Assembly: GCA_043818215.1 (NCBI GenBank)
Contig: JBDRGC010000365.1
Coordinates: 1 to 7,916 of the forward strand
DNA: 7,916 nt
From: JBDRGC01 sp043818215
GTDB taxonomy: Bacteria > Chloroflexota > Anaerolineae > Anaerolineales > UBA11858
Direction of reading: 5' to 3'
The first letter of the stretch is position 1. Every line of letters starts with the position of its first letter. This document shows positions 1 through 6,196 of the stretch, piece by piece. Made by a program: the position numbers and the translations under genes. The notes beneath the pieces were generated by a model. It was not told the DNA's origin and made no database searches. It saw nothing but the letters and a program-made list of their open reading frames with translations.

Positions 1-166
1 CTCAAAGTGTATCATTTGAATTCCGCACAAACAAAACCAAATGGTAAATGGTAAATGGTGAATTATAAATGGTAAATGATTGCGGTGATGTATCCACCTC
101 ATTTATAATTTACCATTAGCCATTCACCATTTACCATTTCACATAATTCAAATGATACACTTTGAG
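1..166. repeat. Palindromic MITE-like element with 22-bp perfect terminal inverted repeats
   Basis: Positions 1-22 (beginning CTCAAAGTGTATCATTTG) are a perfect reverse complement of 145-166. Inside the ends both arms are rich in TTTACCATT/AATGGTAAA words, so most of the 166 bp can fold back on itself, with the turn near 85-100. The left end coincides with the window edge, so the inverted repeat may start further left. No coding potential for a transposase is present. The form fits a non-autonomous miniature inverted-repeat element or a palindromic intergenic repeat; no target-site duplication can be judged because the left flank is missing. Confidence 0.75.
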
Positions 167-182
167 GGGCAAAACACATTTA

Positions 183-418
183 TGGGTAAACAGGTAGACA
201 GAAAAAACAGAGACAGGATATCAGTAACCGTTCAGCCCCCCCTGCCCCCCAATCCTGGGGGGAGCAACACGGGCTTTCCCCAGGATTGGGTTGAGCAATA
301 CAGGCTCCCCCAACTTTGGGAGGACGACTCCCCCAGAATTGGGGGCCGGGGGGCTGAACGGTTACGGATATCATGTTTGGGTTATTTACCCTGTCTACCT
401 TGTATACCTTGTCTACCC
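183..418. repeat. Large compound palindrome with nested G/C-run hairpins
   Basis: Outer arms: AGGTAGACAG at 192-201 pairs perfectly with 391-400. Main arms: 217-264 and 328-372 are near-perfect inverted copies, sharing GTAACCGTTCAGCCCCCC and both starting with GATATC. Core: CCCAATCCTGGGG at 248-260 pairs perfectly with 278-290 across a 17-base loop, and CCCCCAGAATTGGGGG at 330-345 is a local near-palindrome. A 31-bp unit starting GAGCAAYACRGGCT occurs twice in tandem (262-292 and 293-323). The open frames crossing this stretch have low-complexity proline/glycine-rich products and no clear start signal, so it is read as a structured intergenic repeat rather than a gene. Confidence 0.75.
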
Positions 419-525
419 GATCACATAAGTATAGCAGGTAAACTCGTCAGGTGAAATACAAATTGGTGGTGGGTAGATGGTGATGGCATTCTACTTCGTT
501 TAGGGTGCTGCTGAAAGTTGCCTCG

Positions 526-570
526 ATAGAACGCGGACACTTGCCGCAGGTACAAGCGTCCGCGTTCTAT
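526..570. repeat. Palindromic repeat, copy 1 (short form)
   Basis: ATAGAACGCGGAC (526-538) is mirrored by GTCCGCGTTCTAT (558-570). The centre (537-560) is a small hairpin, ACTTG...CAAG, with CCGCAGGTA in its loop. The same ends occur at 2965-3090 and 7245-7342. The 16 bases before it, GCTGAAAGTTGCCTCG, also resemble those before copy 3 (GGTGAAAGCTGCTTCG), so the repeat unit probably begins near 510. It could act as a terminator-like or insulating hairpin upstream of the NACHT gene, although no U-tract follows. Confidence 0.85.
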
Positions 571-606
571 TTTACCCTCCACTCACTTCTTGCACAGAGA
601 ATGGGC

Positions 607-612
607 TATAAT
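607..612 (+). promoter_or_regulatory. Candidate -10 box for the NACHT gene
   Basis: A perfect TATAAT stands 58 bases before the ATG at 670 and just after the palindromic repeat. No good -35 box sits at the usual 16-18 base distance; the nearest TTGCAC (590-595) leaves only 11 bases. The call therefore rests on the -10 match and position alone. Confidence 0.4.
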
Positions 613-655
613 ACCCGCATGGGACGCAAACGCAGCACCGCCAAACACCTTCACT

Positions 656-662
656 AAGGAGG
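656..662 (+). promoter_or_regulatory. Strong Shine-Dalgarno site of the NACHT gene
   Basis: AAGGAGG, a perfect anti-16S match, ends 7 bases before the ATG at 670. It fixes the start codon of the large NACHT frame. Confidence 0.9.
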
Positions 663-669
663 CCATACT

Positions 670-2961
670 ATGGACGCCGCAACCATCGGAAAAACCGCCG
701 CCAACGCGGGCGCATGGGCATGGAAAGAATTCGGGGAAAGTTTCAAAGACTGGACTTCTGCAATACTCAAGCGCAAATTCGAATACGCCAAAGAACGAAG
801 CGACAAACTGCAAGCCTTCGAGAGCCGCTGGATGGATTTCAATTGGGGAGCAGCCGCCCAACGCTACCAGGTGCGGATGCAGGAGGACTACGGGAAAATC
901 CGCGTGTTGGGCACTACCGAGCCGGTGGATTTCGAAGACATTTTCACCGATGTTCAAATCCTCACCAAACCGCAAGCCTACCGCCGCTTTGATATCACCA
1001 AACTGCAATCATTACAGGCGGAACCCGAAGAACTCGACACTGACGAACGCATCCCCGGCCTGCGAGTGGTAGTCCAGGAACGCGGCCACCGTCTCTTCAT
1101 CCTGGGCAAACCCGGGGCGGGCAAAACCACTTTCCTGAAATACCTGGTTCACCAAACAATGGTAGAAGGGCTGGACAAAATTCCCATCTTTATCACCCTC
1201 AAGGATTGGGCCGATTCTGGCCTGGACTTAATGGCCTTTATCGCTCAGCAATTCGACATCTGCCATTTCCTCACGGCGGGGGCGTTCATCGAATACGTGC
1301 TGGAAACCGGGCAGGCTGTGCTGCTCTGCGACGGATTGGACGAAGTGCGCCAGGAAGGCGGACAGCGTGACCGCAATATCACGGCTCTTCACGATTTCTG
1401 CAAAAAGTATAACAATACCCAAACAATCATCACCTGCCGGGCGGCAGCCACGGATTATTCCTTCACTGAGTTCACCTATATCGAAATGGCCGACTTCAAC
1501 GATGCCCAGATGAAGACCTACGCCCGCAAGTGGTTTGCCAAAGACTCCCAAAGAGCAGGGCAATTCCTGGCTGAATTGGAGAAACCCGAAAACAAAGGTG
1601 TGCGTGATTTGGGCCGCAGCCCGCTGCTGCTTTCGCTGATCTGCCTGACCTTCGACGAAACTATGCGCATCCCCCAACGGCGGGTGGAGCTTTACGAAGA
1701 GAGCCTGGATGCCCTGCTAAAAAAATGGGATTCCAGCCGTTCGATCCGCCGCGACGAGATATACGAGAAACTCTCCCTGGGGCGCAAACGCCAGATGTTG
1801 GCCCTCATCGCGGCCCAAAGCTTCGAGAAAGGTGAGATATTCTTCCCCAGTCACCAATTATCCCGCCATATCGAAGATTATCTCAAGAACCTGCCGCCCG
1901 CCCACGCGGCCGATGACCCCGATGGCGAAGTCGTGCTGCGGGCCATTGCCGCCCAGCACGGCATTTTCAACGAGCGCGCCAGCGGAATTTACGCCTTCGC
2001 CCACCTGACCTTCCAGGAATACTACACTGCCAAATATTTCGCCGCCAACGCCCATCGAGGCACATTGCCCGGCTTGATGGAACATATCCGCGACGACCGT
2101 TGGCAGGAGGTCTTTCTACTCACCGCCAGTCTGATGGACGAGGCAAATGATTTCTTCGCCGCCATGCAAGCTGCCACCGGAAACCTGATCCGGGGAGACA
2201 AAACCCTGTTAGAAATTCAGGGTTGGGCAGCGCGCAAAGCCGCCCGCGTAGATGGTTTTCAGCCTGGAGCGGTACGGAGTGTATATTGGTTTCTTGACCG
2301 TGCCCGTGCCCTTGCCCGTGCCCGTGCCCATGGCCTTGTCCTTGCCCGTGCCATTGCCCGTGCTCTGGACTTTGCCCGTGCTCTTGCCCTTAACCTTGAT
2401 CATGCACTTGGCCTTGACCTTGACCTTGCCCGCGCTCTTGATCTTGCCCTTGACTTTGACCGTGCTCTTGCCCATGACCTTACCTTTGCCCTTGACCGTA
2501 TATCAGCTCAAGAGGAAATTTTAAAAAACCTCCCGCTTGGCGCCCGTCAGGGCGCCGAAAATACTTTTTGGGATTTCAACATCTACAATGCTCTCAACTT
2601 CGCAGAAATCTTCGCCCTGGCTGGAGATCAAAAAGGCATCCGGGTATTGCGCTCCAAACTGGCCGCATACTTTGAGCGTTTGGCGGGCTACAGCCAAACC
2701 ATTTCGCCCGACCTGTCCAGGCTGCTGGCCGACCTACCGTCGCAAAAAGCATCCCAAACTAATTGGGGAGCCTACCACCGGGACTTGAGCGCCCTGGCAA
2801 TCCAGCATCACGACATCGGCCACCAATGGGAACTGAGCAGTGATCAAACCCAGCGCGTCGAGCAATATCTCCGGGCTAACCAACTGCTGGTAGACTGTCT
2901 GGATGTAGCTTACGTCAACGACAGGGAGGGGATTTTGGAGAGGGTGTTGACGGTGGATTAG
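670..2961 (+). CDS. NACHT-domain STAND NTPase, probable anti-phage or signalling protein
   Basis: The 763-residue product is a NACHT ATPase. Visible motifs are the P-loop GKPGAGKTT (146-154), the Walker B-type VLLCDGLDEV (217-226) with paired acidic residues, a sensor-like IITCR ending at R257, GRSPLLLSLIC around 315-325, and FAHLTFQEYYTAKYF (443-457), typical of the winged-helix part of bacterial NACHT proteins. Residues 1-110 form a helical N-terminal region (WMDFNWGAAAQRY..., FTDVQIL) seen in related proteins, with no recognisable nuclease or TIR effector. Residues 543-610 are a dipeptide-repeat tract. The tail (QYLRANQLLVDCLDVAY, about 733-749) resembles the short C-terminal helical domain of bacterial NACHT defence proteins (SNaCT/NCH-like). 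Members of this family defend against phages in some bacteria; that role is inferred here, as is the unknown effector. The gene appears monocistronic and sits between two copies of one palindromic repeat. It is probably cytoplasmic, as no membrane segment is seen. Confidence 0.9.
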   Translation: MDAATIGKTAANAGAWAWKEFGESFKDWTSAILKRKFEYAKERSDKLQAFESRWMDFNWGAAAQRYQVRMQEDYGKIRVLGTTEPVDFEDIFTDVQILTKPQAYRRFDITKLQSLQAEPEELDTDERIPGLRVVVQERGHRLFILGKPGAGKTTFLKYLVHQTMVEGLDKIPIFITLKDWADSGLDLMAFIAQQFDICHFLTAGAFIEYVLETGQAVLLCDGLDEVRQEGGQRDRNITALHDFCKKYNNTQTIITCRAAATDYSFTEFTYIEMADFNDAQMKTYARKWFAKDSQRAGQFLAELEKPENKGVRDLGRSPLLLSLICLTFDETMRIPQRRVELYEESLDALLKKWDSSRSIRRDEIYEKLSLGRKRQMLALIAAQSFEKGEIFFPSHQLSRHIEDYLKNLPPAHAADDPDGEVVLRAIAAQHGIFNERASGIYAFAHLTFQEYYTAKYFAANAHRGTLPGLMEHIRDDRWQEVFLLTASLMDEANDFFAAMQAATGNLIRGDKTLLEIQGWAARKAARVDGFQPGAVRSVYWFLDRARALARARAHGLVLARAIARALDFARALALNLDHALGLDLDLARALDLALDFDRALAHDLTFALDRISAQEEILKNLPLGARQGAENTFWDFNIYNALNFAEIFALAGDQKGIRVLRSKLAAYFERLAGYSQTISPDLSRLLADLPSQKASQTNWGAYHRDLSALAIQHHDIGHQWELSSDQTQRVEQYLRANQLLVDCLDVAYVNDREGILERVLTVD
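2296..2499 (+). repeat. In-frame 6-bp tandem repeat encoding a 34-fold dipeptide tract
   Basis: Codons 543-610 of the NACHT gene follow a degenerate six-base unit, mostly GMC-CKT. Odd positions are Ala/Asp (rarely Gly, Val, Asn, Thr) and even positions are Leu/Arg (rarely His, Phe, Ile). Leucine is encoded 16 times by CTT and once by CTG, and arginine 9 times by CGT and once by CGC; elsewhere in the gene CTG and CGC are common. This points to growth by duplication of a short unit. Copy-number changes would keep the reading frame. The tract lies between the winged-helix/linker region and the C-terminal domain. Frames on both strands here are low-complexity shadows. Confidence 0.9.
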
Positions 2962-2964
2962 AAA

Positions 2965-3090
2965 ATAGAACGCGGATTACGCGGATCGAGCGGATTTACG
3001 CGGATTCTTTAATAAAAATAAAATCCGCGTCAATCCGTTTAATCCGTGTCACACCTGCACTTGCCGCAGGTGCAAGTGTCCGCGTTCTAT
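2965..3090. repeat. Palindromic repeat, copy 2 (long form)
   Basis: This copy starts ATAGAACGCGGATTACGCGG, 3 bases after the NACHT stop codon, and ends GTCCGCGTTCTAT. The arms consist of repeated GCGGAT/ATCCGC words around an A/T-rich centre (TTCTTTAATAAAAATAAAAT). It is closely similar to copy 3 but carries an extra small hairpin (3052-3080) near its right end. It may serve as a transcription terminator for the NACHT gene, since the fold would be long and stable; this is an inference. Confidence 0.9.
3052..3080. repeat. Nested mini-hairpin module CACCTGCACT...GGTGCAAGTGTC
   Basis: CACTTG/CAAGTG and CACCTG/CAGGTG form two overlapping, alternative stem pairs in 29 bp. The module is absent from copy 3 of the surrounding repeat, where GTGTC is followed by ATCCGCG. 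It is framed by GTGTC at 3046-3050 and 3076-3080. A module with the same ends occurs at 6049-6086 inside another repeat type, and a shortened form at 537-560. Confidence 0.6.
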
Positions 3091-3241
3091 TACACGCCCC
3101 CCCGCAATGTTATTATTAGGCTGATTTACTCATTTCGCTACGAAAAAAGACCCGAAAACACCTGTAAAAACCATGATAGTTAAGCTCACAGATAACCATT
3201 TTTGGCTCAAGTTATGATGAAAACATTTAGAGTCTCCCCCC
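3091..3241. other. Intergenic spacer between convergent genes
   Basis: The NACHT gene and the DUF47 gene converge here. After the repeat ending at 3090 there are about 150 bases with no open frame, RNA gene or clear hairpin terminator. It contains short C runs (3097-3103 and 3236-3242) that are not parts of a recognisable structure. Confidence 0.6.
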
Positions 3242-3865
3242 CTACATCCACTTCACCACAATATCGGCAATCGTGTTAGCGGCCGCGTCTACCCGGTCTG
3301 CGGCGTTGGACAAATGCCGGTAGATTTCACGCAGCTTGAGAATCTCCATTACCCCATTCAGATCTTCAGGGTCATCGAATAGTTGTGATAGCGCTTCGCG
3401 GTAAACGTGCTCAATGCGATTTTCCAGGGCTTTGGCCCGCACGGCGTGATCGTTAGCCACGCTGGGGTGATCTTCCAATCGAATCACGCCTCTATAAATC
3501 TCCATAGCCGCGTCTGCCAGCAATGACACGATCTGCTCGATATAGGAATTAGGTTCCACTTTGAAGATCACCATAGTGTCCACGGTGGTGTTGGCATAAT
3601 CAAGCACGTCATCGACGGTCAGCGAGAGGGCGAAAATGTCTTCCCTATCGAAGGGGGTGACAAAAGTGTGATTCAATTCATCGATCAAAATGCGGCGCAC
3701 TTCGTCGGCTTCTTTCTCGAACTGTGAAACGCTCTCCGCCAGGGTAGCATCGGGCTGCTTCATGTATTCCCGTAAGGTTTCCATGCCTCGAACGGCAAAC
3801 TCAGCCTGCTGGGTCAATAATTGGAGAAAACGATTCTGCTTTTTCTTGCGTTTAAATAGTTTCAT
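3242..3865 (-). CDS. DUF47 family (PhoU-like) protein
   Basis: The 207-residue, all-helical protein has the marks of the DUF47/PhoU_div family: a basic N-terminus (MKLFKRKKK), an acidic helix FEKEADEVRR (49-58), the signature TPFDREDIFAL (70-80), and a second acidic helix LREIYRHLSNAADRVDAAAN (178-197). The acidic helices correspond to metal-binding regions of PhoU-like folds. The length is normal for the family. DUF47 proteins usually sit beside a PiT-type phosphate permease and are thought to modulate it, but no PiT gene is in the window; here the gene follows the tungstate transporter genes after a 110-base gap. An AGAAGGAAA ribosome binding site precedes the ATG. Its substrate and partner are therefore uncertain; the family assignment is secure. 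Confidence 0.9.
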   Translation of the reverse strand: MKLFKRKKKQNRFLQLLTQQAEFAVRGMETLREYMKQPDATLAESVSQFEKEADEVRRILIDELNHTFVTPFDREDIFALSLTVDDVLDYANTTVDTMVIFKVEPNSYIEQIVSLLADAAMEIYRGVIRLEDHPSVANDHAVRAKALENRIEHVYREALSQLFDDPEDLNGVMEILKLREIYRHLSNAADRVDAAANTIADIVVKWM

Positions 3866-3924
3866 GGTATTTCCTTCTCTGGCTCAGATGGCCTCGAATA
3901 GCACTGGCCTGCGAGCAGAGATGA

Positions 3925-3930
3925 ATTATA
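3925..3930 (-). promoter_or_regulatory. Candidate -10 box for the DUF47 gene
   Basis: On the minus strand this reads TATAAT (in GGGTATAATTCATC), 59 bases before the ATG. No clear -35 element is visible. A run of G residues (3951-3958) lies just upstream on that strand. It suggests that the DUF47 gene can be transcribed separately from wtpC. Confidence 0.35.
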
Positions 3931-3975
3931 CCCAATATTTCGTGATACGTGGGGGGGGTGATGCGTGATGCCTGA

Positions 3976-5064
3976 CTAGAATATATGAACGGCTGAAGCC
4001 TTGAATGAAATATGAACCAATTTATACTCCTTCAAAGCCATTTCATCTAAAGAACGCCGCGTGATCACGCATGTAAAATCTGGGGGATTGTCACGAGTAC
4101 CTTCGGAGGAGATACGCACGGTCACATAGACCAACATGCCTCTATCGGCAATATCCACGATGCGGCCCGGAAAACAGTTCCGCGCGCTGGAGCGGAGCGG
4201 CTCTTTGGAAATGATGACATCTTCCGGGCGGATCGAGGCATGCACTGCACCTGTGCGTTCGGTCACAACAGCGGTAACCACGCTTCCAAAGGAGAATGTT
4301 TTAAATCCGTCTTGGTTGTTGCCTGTGATTTCACCCTGGAATATATTGCGCACCCCCACAAAGCGGGCCACAAATTCAGAAGCCGGCCGCCGGAAGATGT
4401 CATCTGGCGTGCCTACCTGCACAATGCGGCCTGCGTTTACTACGGCGACGCGGTCTCCCAGCGCCACGGCTTCCTCGAAATCGTGCGTGACATGCAGGGT
4501 GGTGGTGCCAAGTTCCTGATGGATGCGGGCCAGCTCGCGTCGCAGCCCCTCCCGGGTCTCCGGGTCGAGGGCGCTCAACGGCTCGTCCAGGAGCAGCAGA
4601 CGCGGCTCGATGACCAACGCCCGCGCCAACGCAACCCGCTGCTGCTCGCCCCCGCTCAGGGTCTTCGGCTTACGGTTGAGTAAATGCTCGATACCCAATA
4701 ATTTACTCATCCGCAATATCTGCGCTTCGATGTCCTTGCGCGCCACCCGACGCAATTTCAGCCCGAAGGCAATATTATCGGCCACGGTCAAATGCGGGAA
4801 GAGGGCGTAATCCTGATAAACGAAACCAGCACCCCGTTGCTCTGGCGGCATCGAGGTAATATCTTCGCCATCCACCAAAATACGTCCTTTTTGCGGTTCG
4901 TACAATCCGGCTATGGTCTCCAGCAGCACAGTCTTGCCGGCCCCGGTTGGGCCTAGCAAAACAAAATACTCGCCGGCAGGGATATCGAGATTAATGGCTC
5001 GCAAATGGAATTCTTTGAGATCCACCCACAAATCACGTAACTGTACGCGTCCTGTTTTTATCAT
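3976..5064 (-). CDS. wtpC: Tungstate/molybdate ABC transporter, ATP-binding protein
   Basis: The 362-residue ATPase powers uptake of tungstate or molybdate. All ABC motifs are intact: Walker A GPTGAGKT (38-45), Q-loop YQDYALFPH (83-91), signature LSGGEQQ (136-142), Walker B LLLLDEP (156-162), D-loop SALD (164-167) and the switch histidine H194. The ABC domain spans about 6-240. The remaining 120 residues form the C-terminal TOBE/MOP-like regulatory region expected in ModC/WtpC proteins (IRPEDVIIS, then a beta-rich tail). Its ATG starts on the base after the TAG of the permease gene, so translation is probably coupled; a GGGGA site within the end of wtpB precedes it. It belongs with the upstream permease and binding protein. 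Choosing WtpC over ModC rests mainly on the binding protein next to it. Confidence 0.9.
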   Translation of the reverse strand: MIKTGRVQLRDLWVDLKEFHLRAINLDIPAGEYFVLLGPTGAGKTVLLETIAGLYEPQKGRILVDGEDITSMPPEQRGAGFVYQDYALFPHLTVADNIAFGLKLRRVARKDIEAQILRMSKLLGIEHLLNRKPKTLSGGEQQRVALARALVIEPRLLLLDEPLSALDPETREGLRRELARIHQELGTTTLHVTHDFEEAVALGDRVAVVNAGRIVQVGTPDDIFRRPASEFVARFVGVRNIFQGEITGNNQDGFKTFSFGSVVTAVVTERTGAVHASIRPEDVIISKEPLRSSARNCFPGRIVDIADRGMLVYVTVRISSEGTRDNPPDFTCVITRRSLDEMALKEYKLVHISFKASAVHIF

Positions 5065-5862
5065 CTAAGCATCCCCGCGTTTACCGATCATGCGCAGCAA
5101 TACGAATGTCACCAGGCAAATCAAGATGATCAATGTTGCCACCGGACGGGCATACTCTAATCCAAAGGACTCAAAACGCTCGTAGAGCAACACCGGCGCT
5201 ACCATAGGATGATAGGCCAATATGACCACGGCGCCGAATTCGCTTAACCCGCGCGCCCACATTAGAACCATCCCCGTGAGGATGCTGCGCCAGGCCAGGG
5301 GAAAGGCAACCCGCCAGAAGGCCTCCCACGGGCTGGCACCCAATGTACGGGAAACTCGCTCCAGACGCTGATCAACAGCCTTGAAGCCATCACGGGCTGA
5401 ATCGACCAAAAATGGCAGGCTGACGAAGAGCATGGCGAGTACAATGCCCGGAGCAGCCGACACGAATTTGATTCCCACCAACCCAAACATTTTGCCCAGC
5501 ACCGACCGGCGGCCAAATGTCACCAGCAGCGCAATGCCGGCAGCCGTGTGGGGGACGACGACAGGTATGTCGATGATGCCCTCGACCAATTGCTTGCCCG
5601 GAAATTCGTTGCGCGCCAGTAGATAGGCCAGGGGCACGCCGAGCACAAAGGCAACCAGGGTTGCAATAGCAGAACTGTAGAATGTGAGCAGAATAGCGTC
5701 GCGAACTTCGGCATCCAGCATGGTTTGCCAAAGAACGTGTATGCTAGAACCGGTGATCGTCCGCAGCAAAGGCCAGACGATGAAAAAAACGAGCAGCGAG
5801 CCGAGTACGATGAAACCGGCTCTCATTTTATTGGCGAAGAGTGTTTTCATGAGGATATCCAT
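5065..5862 (-). CDS. wtpB: Tungstate/molybdate ABC transporter, permease protein
   Basis: The 265-residue membrane protein has about six hydrophobic segments (near 15-33, 57-82, 98-117, 136-156, 194-216 and 239-258). The EAA coupling loop RVSRTLGASPWEAFWRVAFP (169-188) lies before the fifth segment and is where the ATPase docks. The family is the ModB/WtpB/CysT type BPD inner-membrane component. The first ATG (5862) has no clear ribosome binding site and lies 5 bases from a repeat element. The in-frame ATG at 5850 (giving MKTLFANK) has a weak GGAT upstream and may be the true start, which would shorten the protein by 4 residues. The gene is preceded by a 334-base repeat-filled gap after wtpA and is directly abutted by wtpC. 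Confidence 0.88.
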   Translation of the reverse strand: MDILMKTLFANKMRAGFIVLGSLLVFFIVWPLLRTITGSSIHVLWQTMLDAEVRDAILLTFYSSAIATLVAFVLGVPLAYLLARNEFPGKQLVEGIIDIPVVVPHTAAGIALLVTFGRRSVLGKMFGLVGIKFVSAAPGIVLAMLFVSLPFLVDSARDGFKAVDQRLERVSRTLGASPWEAFWRVAFPLAWRSILTGMVLMWARGLSEFGAVVILAYHPMVAPVLLYERFESFGLEYARPVATLIILICLVTFVLLRMIGKRGDA

Positions 5863-5867
5863 ATACT

Positions 5868-6113
5868 GTCATTCCCCAAAGGGGACGATGTGCGAGCGAA
5901 GCTTGCGGAGCGAAGCAATCCCCTTCTCGCCATAGATGAGATTGCTTCATTCCTAACTAAGAAACTAACTAAGAAACTAAATGTCATGTCATCGCGAACC
6001 GACGCTTTTCGGCGAAGCGATCTCCTTCTCGCCAAGGATGAGATTGCTCACCTGCACTGCACCAAACGCAGTGCGGTGCAAGTGTCAGCGGTAAAGCTGC
6101 TTCGCAATGACAC
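5868..6113. repeat. Compound intergenic repeat of the GTCATT...GCGAAGCAATC type
   Basis: The element starts GTCATT (5868) and ends AATGACAC (6113), forming short inverted ends. It holds two direct units with the pattern GCGAAGCRATCYCCTTCTCGCC followed by GATGAGATTGCT (5910-5948 and 6012-6049). Between them lies a 12-bp tandem TAACTAAGAAAC (5954-5965 and 5966-5977). Inverted words such as CCGACGCTTTTCGG(CG) give local hairpins. Repeats with GAGCGAAGCAATC and GCAATGAC ends are widespread in bacterial intergenic DNA. It fills nearly the whole gap between wtpA and wtpB, so the polycistronic message would carry a large structured spacer. No gene is supported in this gap. Confidence 0.75.
6049..6086. 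repeat. Second nested mini-hairpin module CACCTGCACT...GGTGCAAGTGTC
   Basis: The 38-bp module has the same outer ends as that at 3052-3080 but a different, longer middle (GCACCAAACGCAGTGC). GCACTGC at 6054-6060 pairs with GCAGTGC at 6068-6074 as the stem. It interrupts the right arm of the surrounding repeat: GAGATTGCT (6040-6048) would normally continue directly into a form of TTCGCAATGAC, which instead resumes at about 6101. Confidence 0.55.
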
Positions 6114-6196
6114 TATAAAAAAAGTTCCTTCCTGTTTGAGCAGCGACAATCGCGCTGTGGAGATACTCGCAATAACAGTTACCAAGTTTCTTTTTC

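Noticed and set aside
262..323. Possible CRISPR-like pair of 31-bp repeats
   Set aside because: The two units are directly adjacent with no spacers, are imperfect, and belong to a larger palindrome; no cas genes are present.
152..454. Open frame of 100 codons on the + strand (and a 64-codon frame on the minus strand, 180-374)
   Set aside because: Both lie in the compound palindrome, give proline/glycine-rich low-complexity products and mirror each other because of the inverted symmetry. No ribosome binding site supports them.
583..1008. Minus-strand frame overlapping the start of the NACHT gene
   Set aside because: It is antisense to a well supported gene with a strong ribosome binding site, and its product has no recognisable domain.
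2209..2524. Open frames on both strands across the dipeptide-repeat tract (Lys/Gly/Val-rich on minus, Leu/Pro/Val-rich on plus)
   Set aside because: They are shadows of the 6-bp repeat, which keeps all frames open; the NACHT frame continues through with conserved domains on both sides.
526..3090. Composite transposon with the palindromic repeats as ends
   Set aside because: No transposase or integrase gene lies between or beside the repeats, and a third copy elsewhere in the window flanks no comparable cassette. Bracketing is reported as an observation only.
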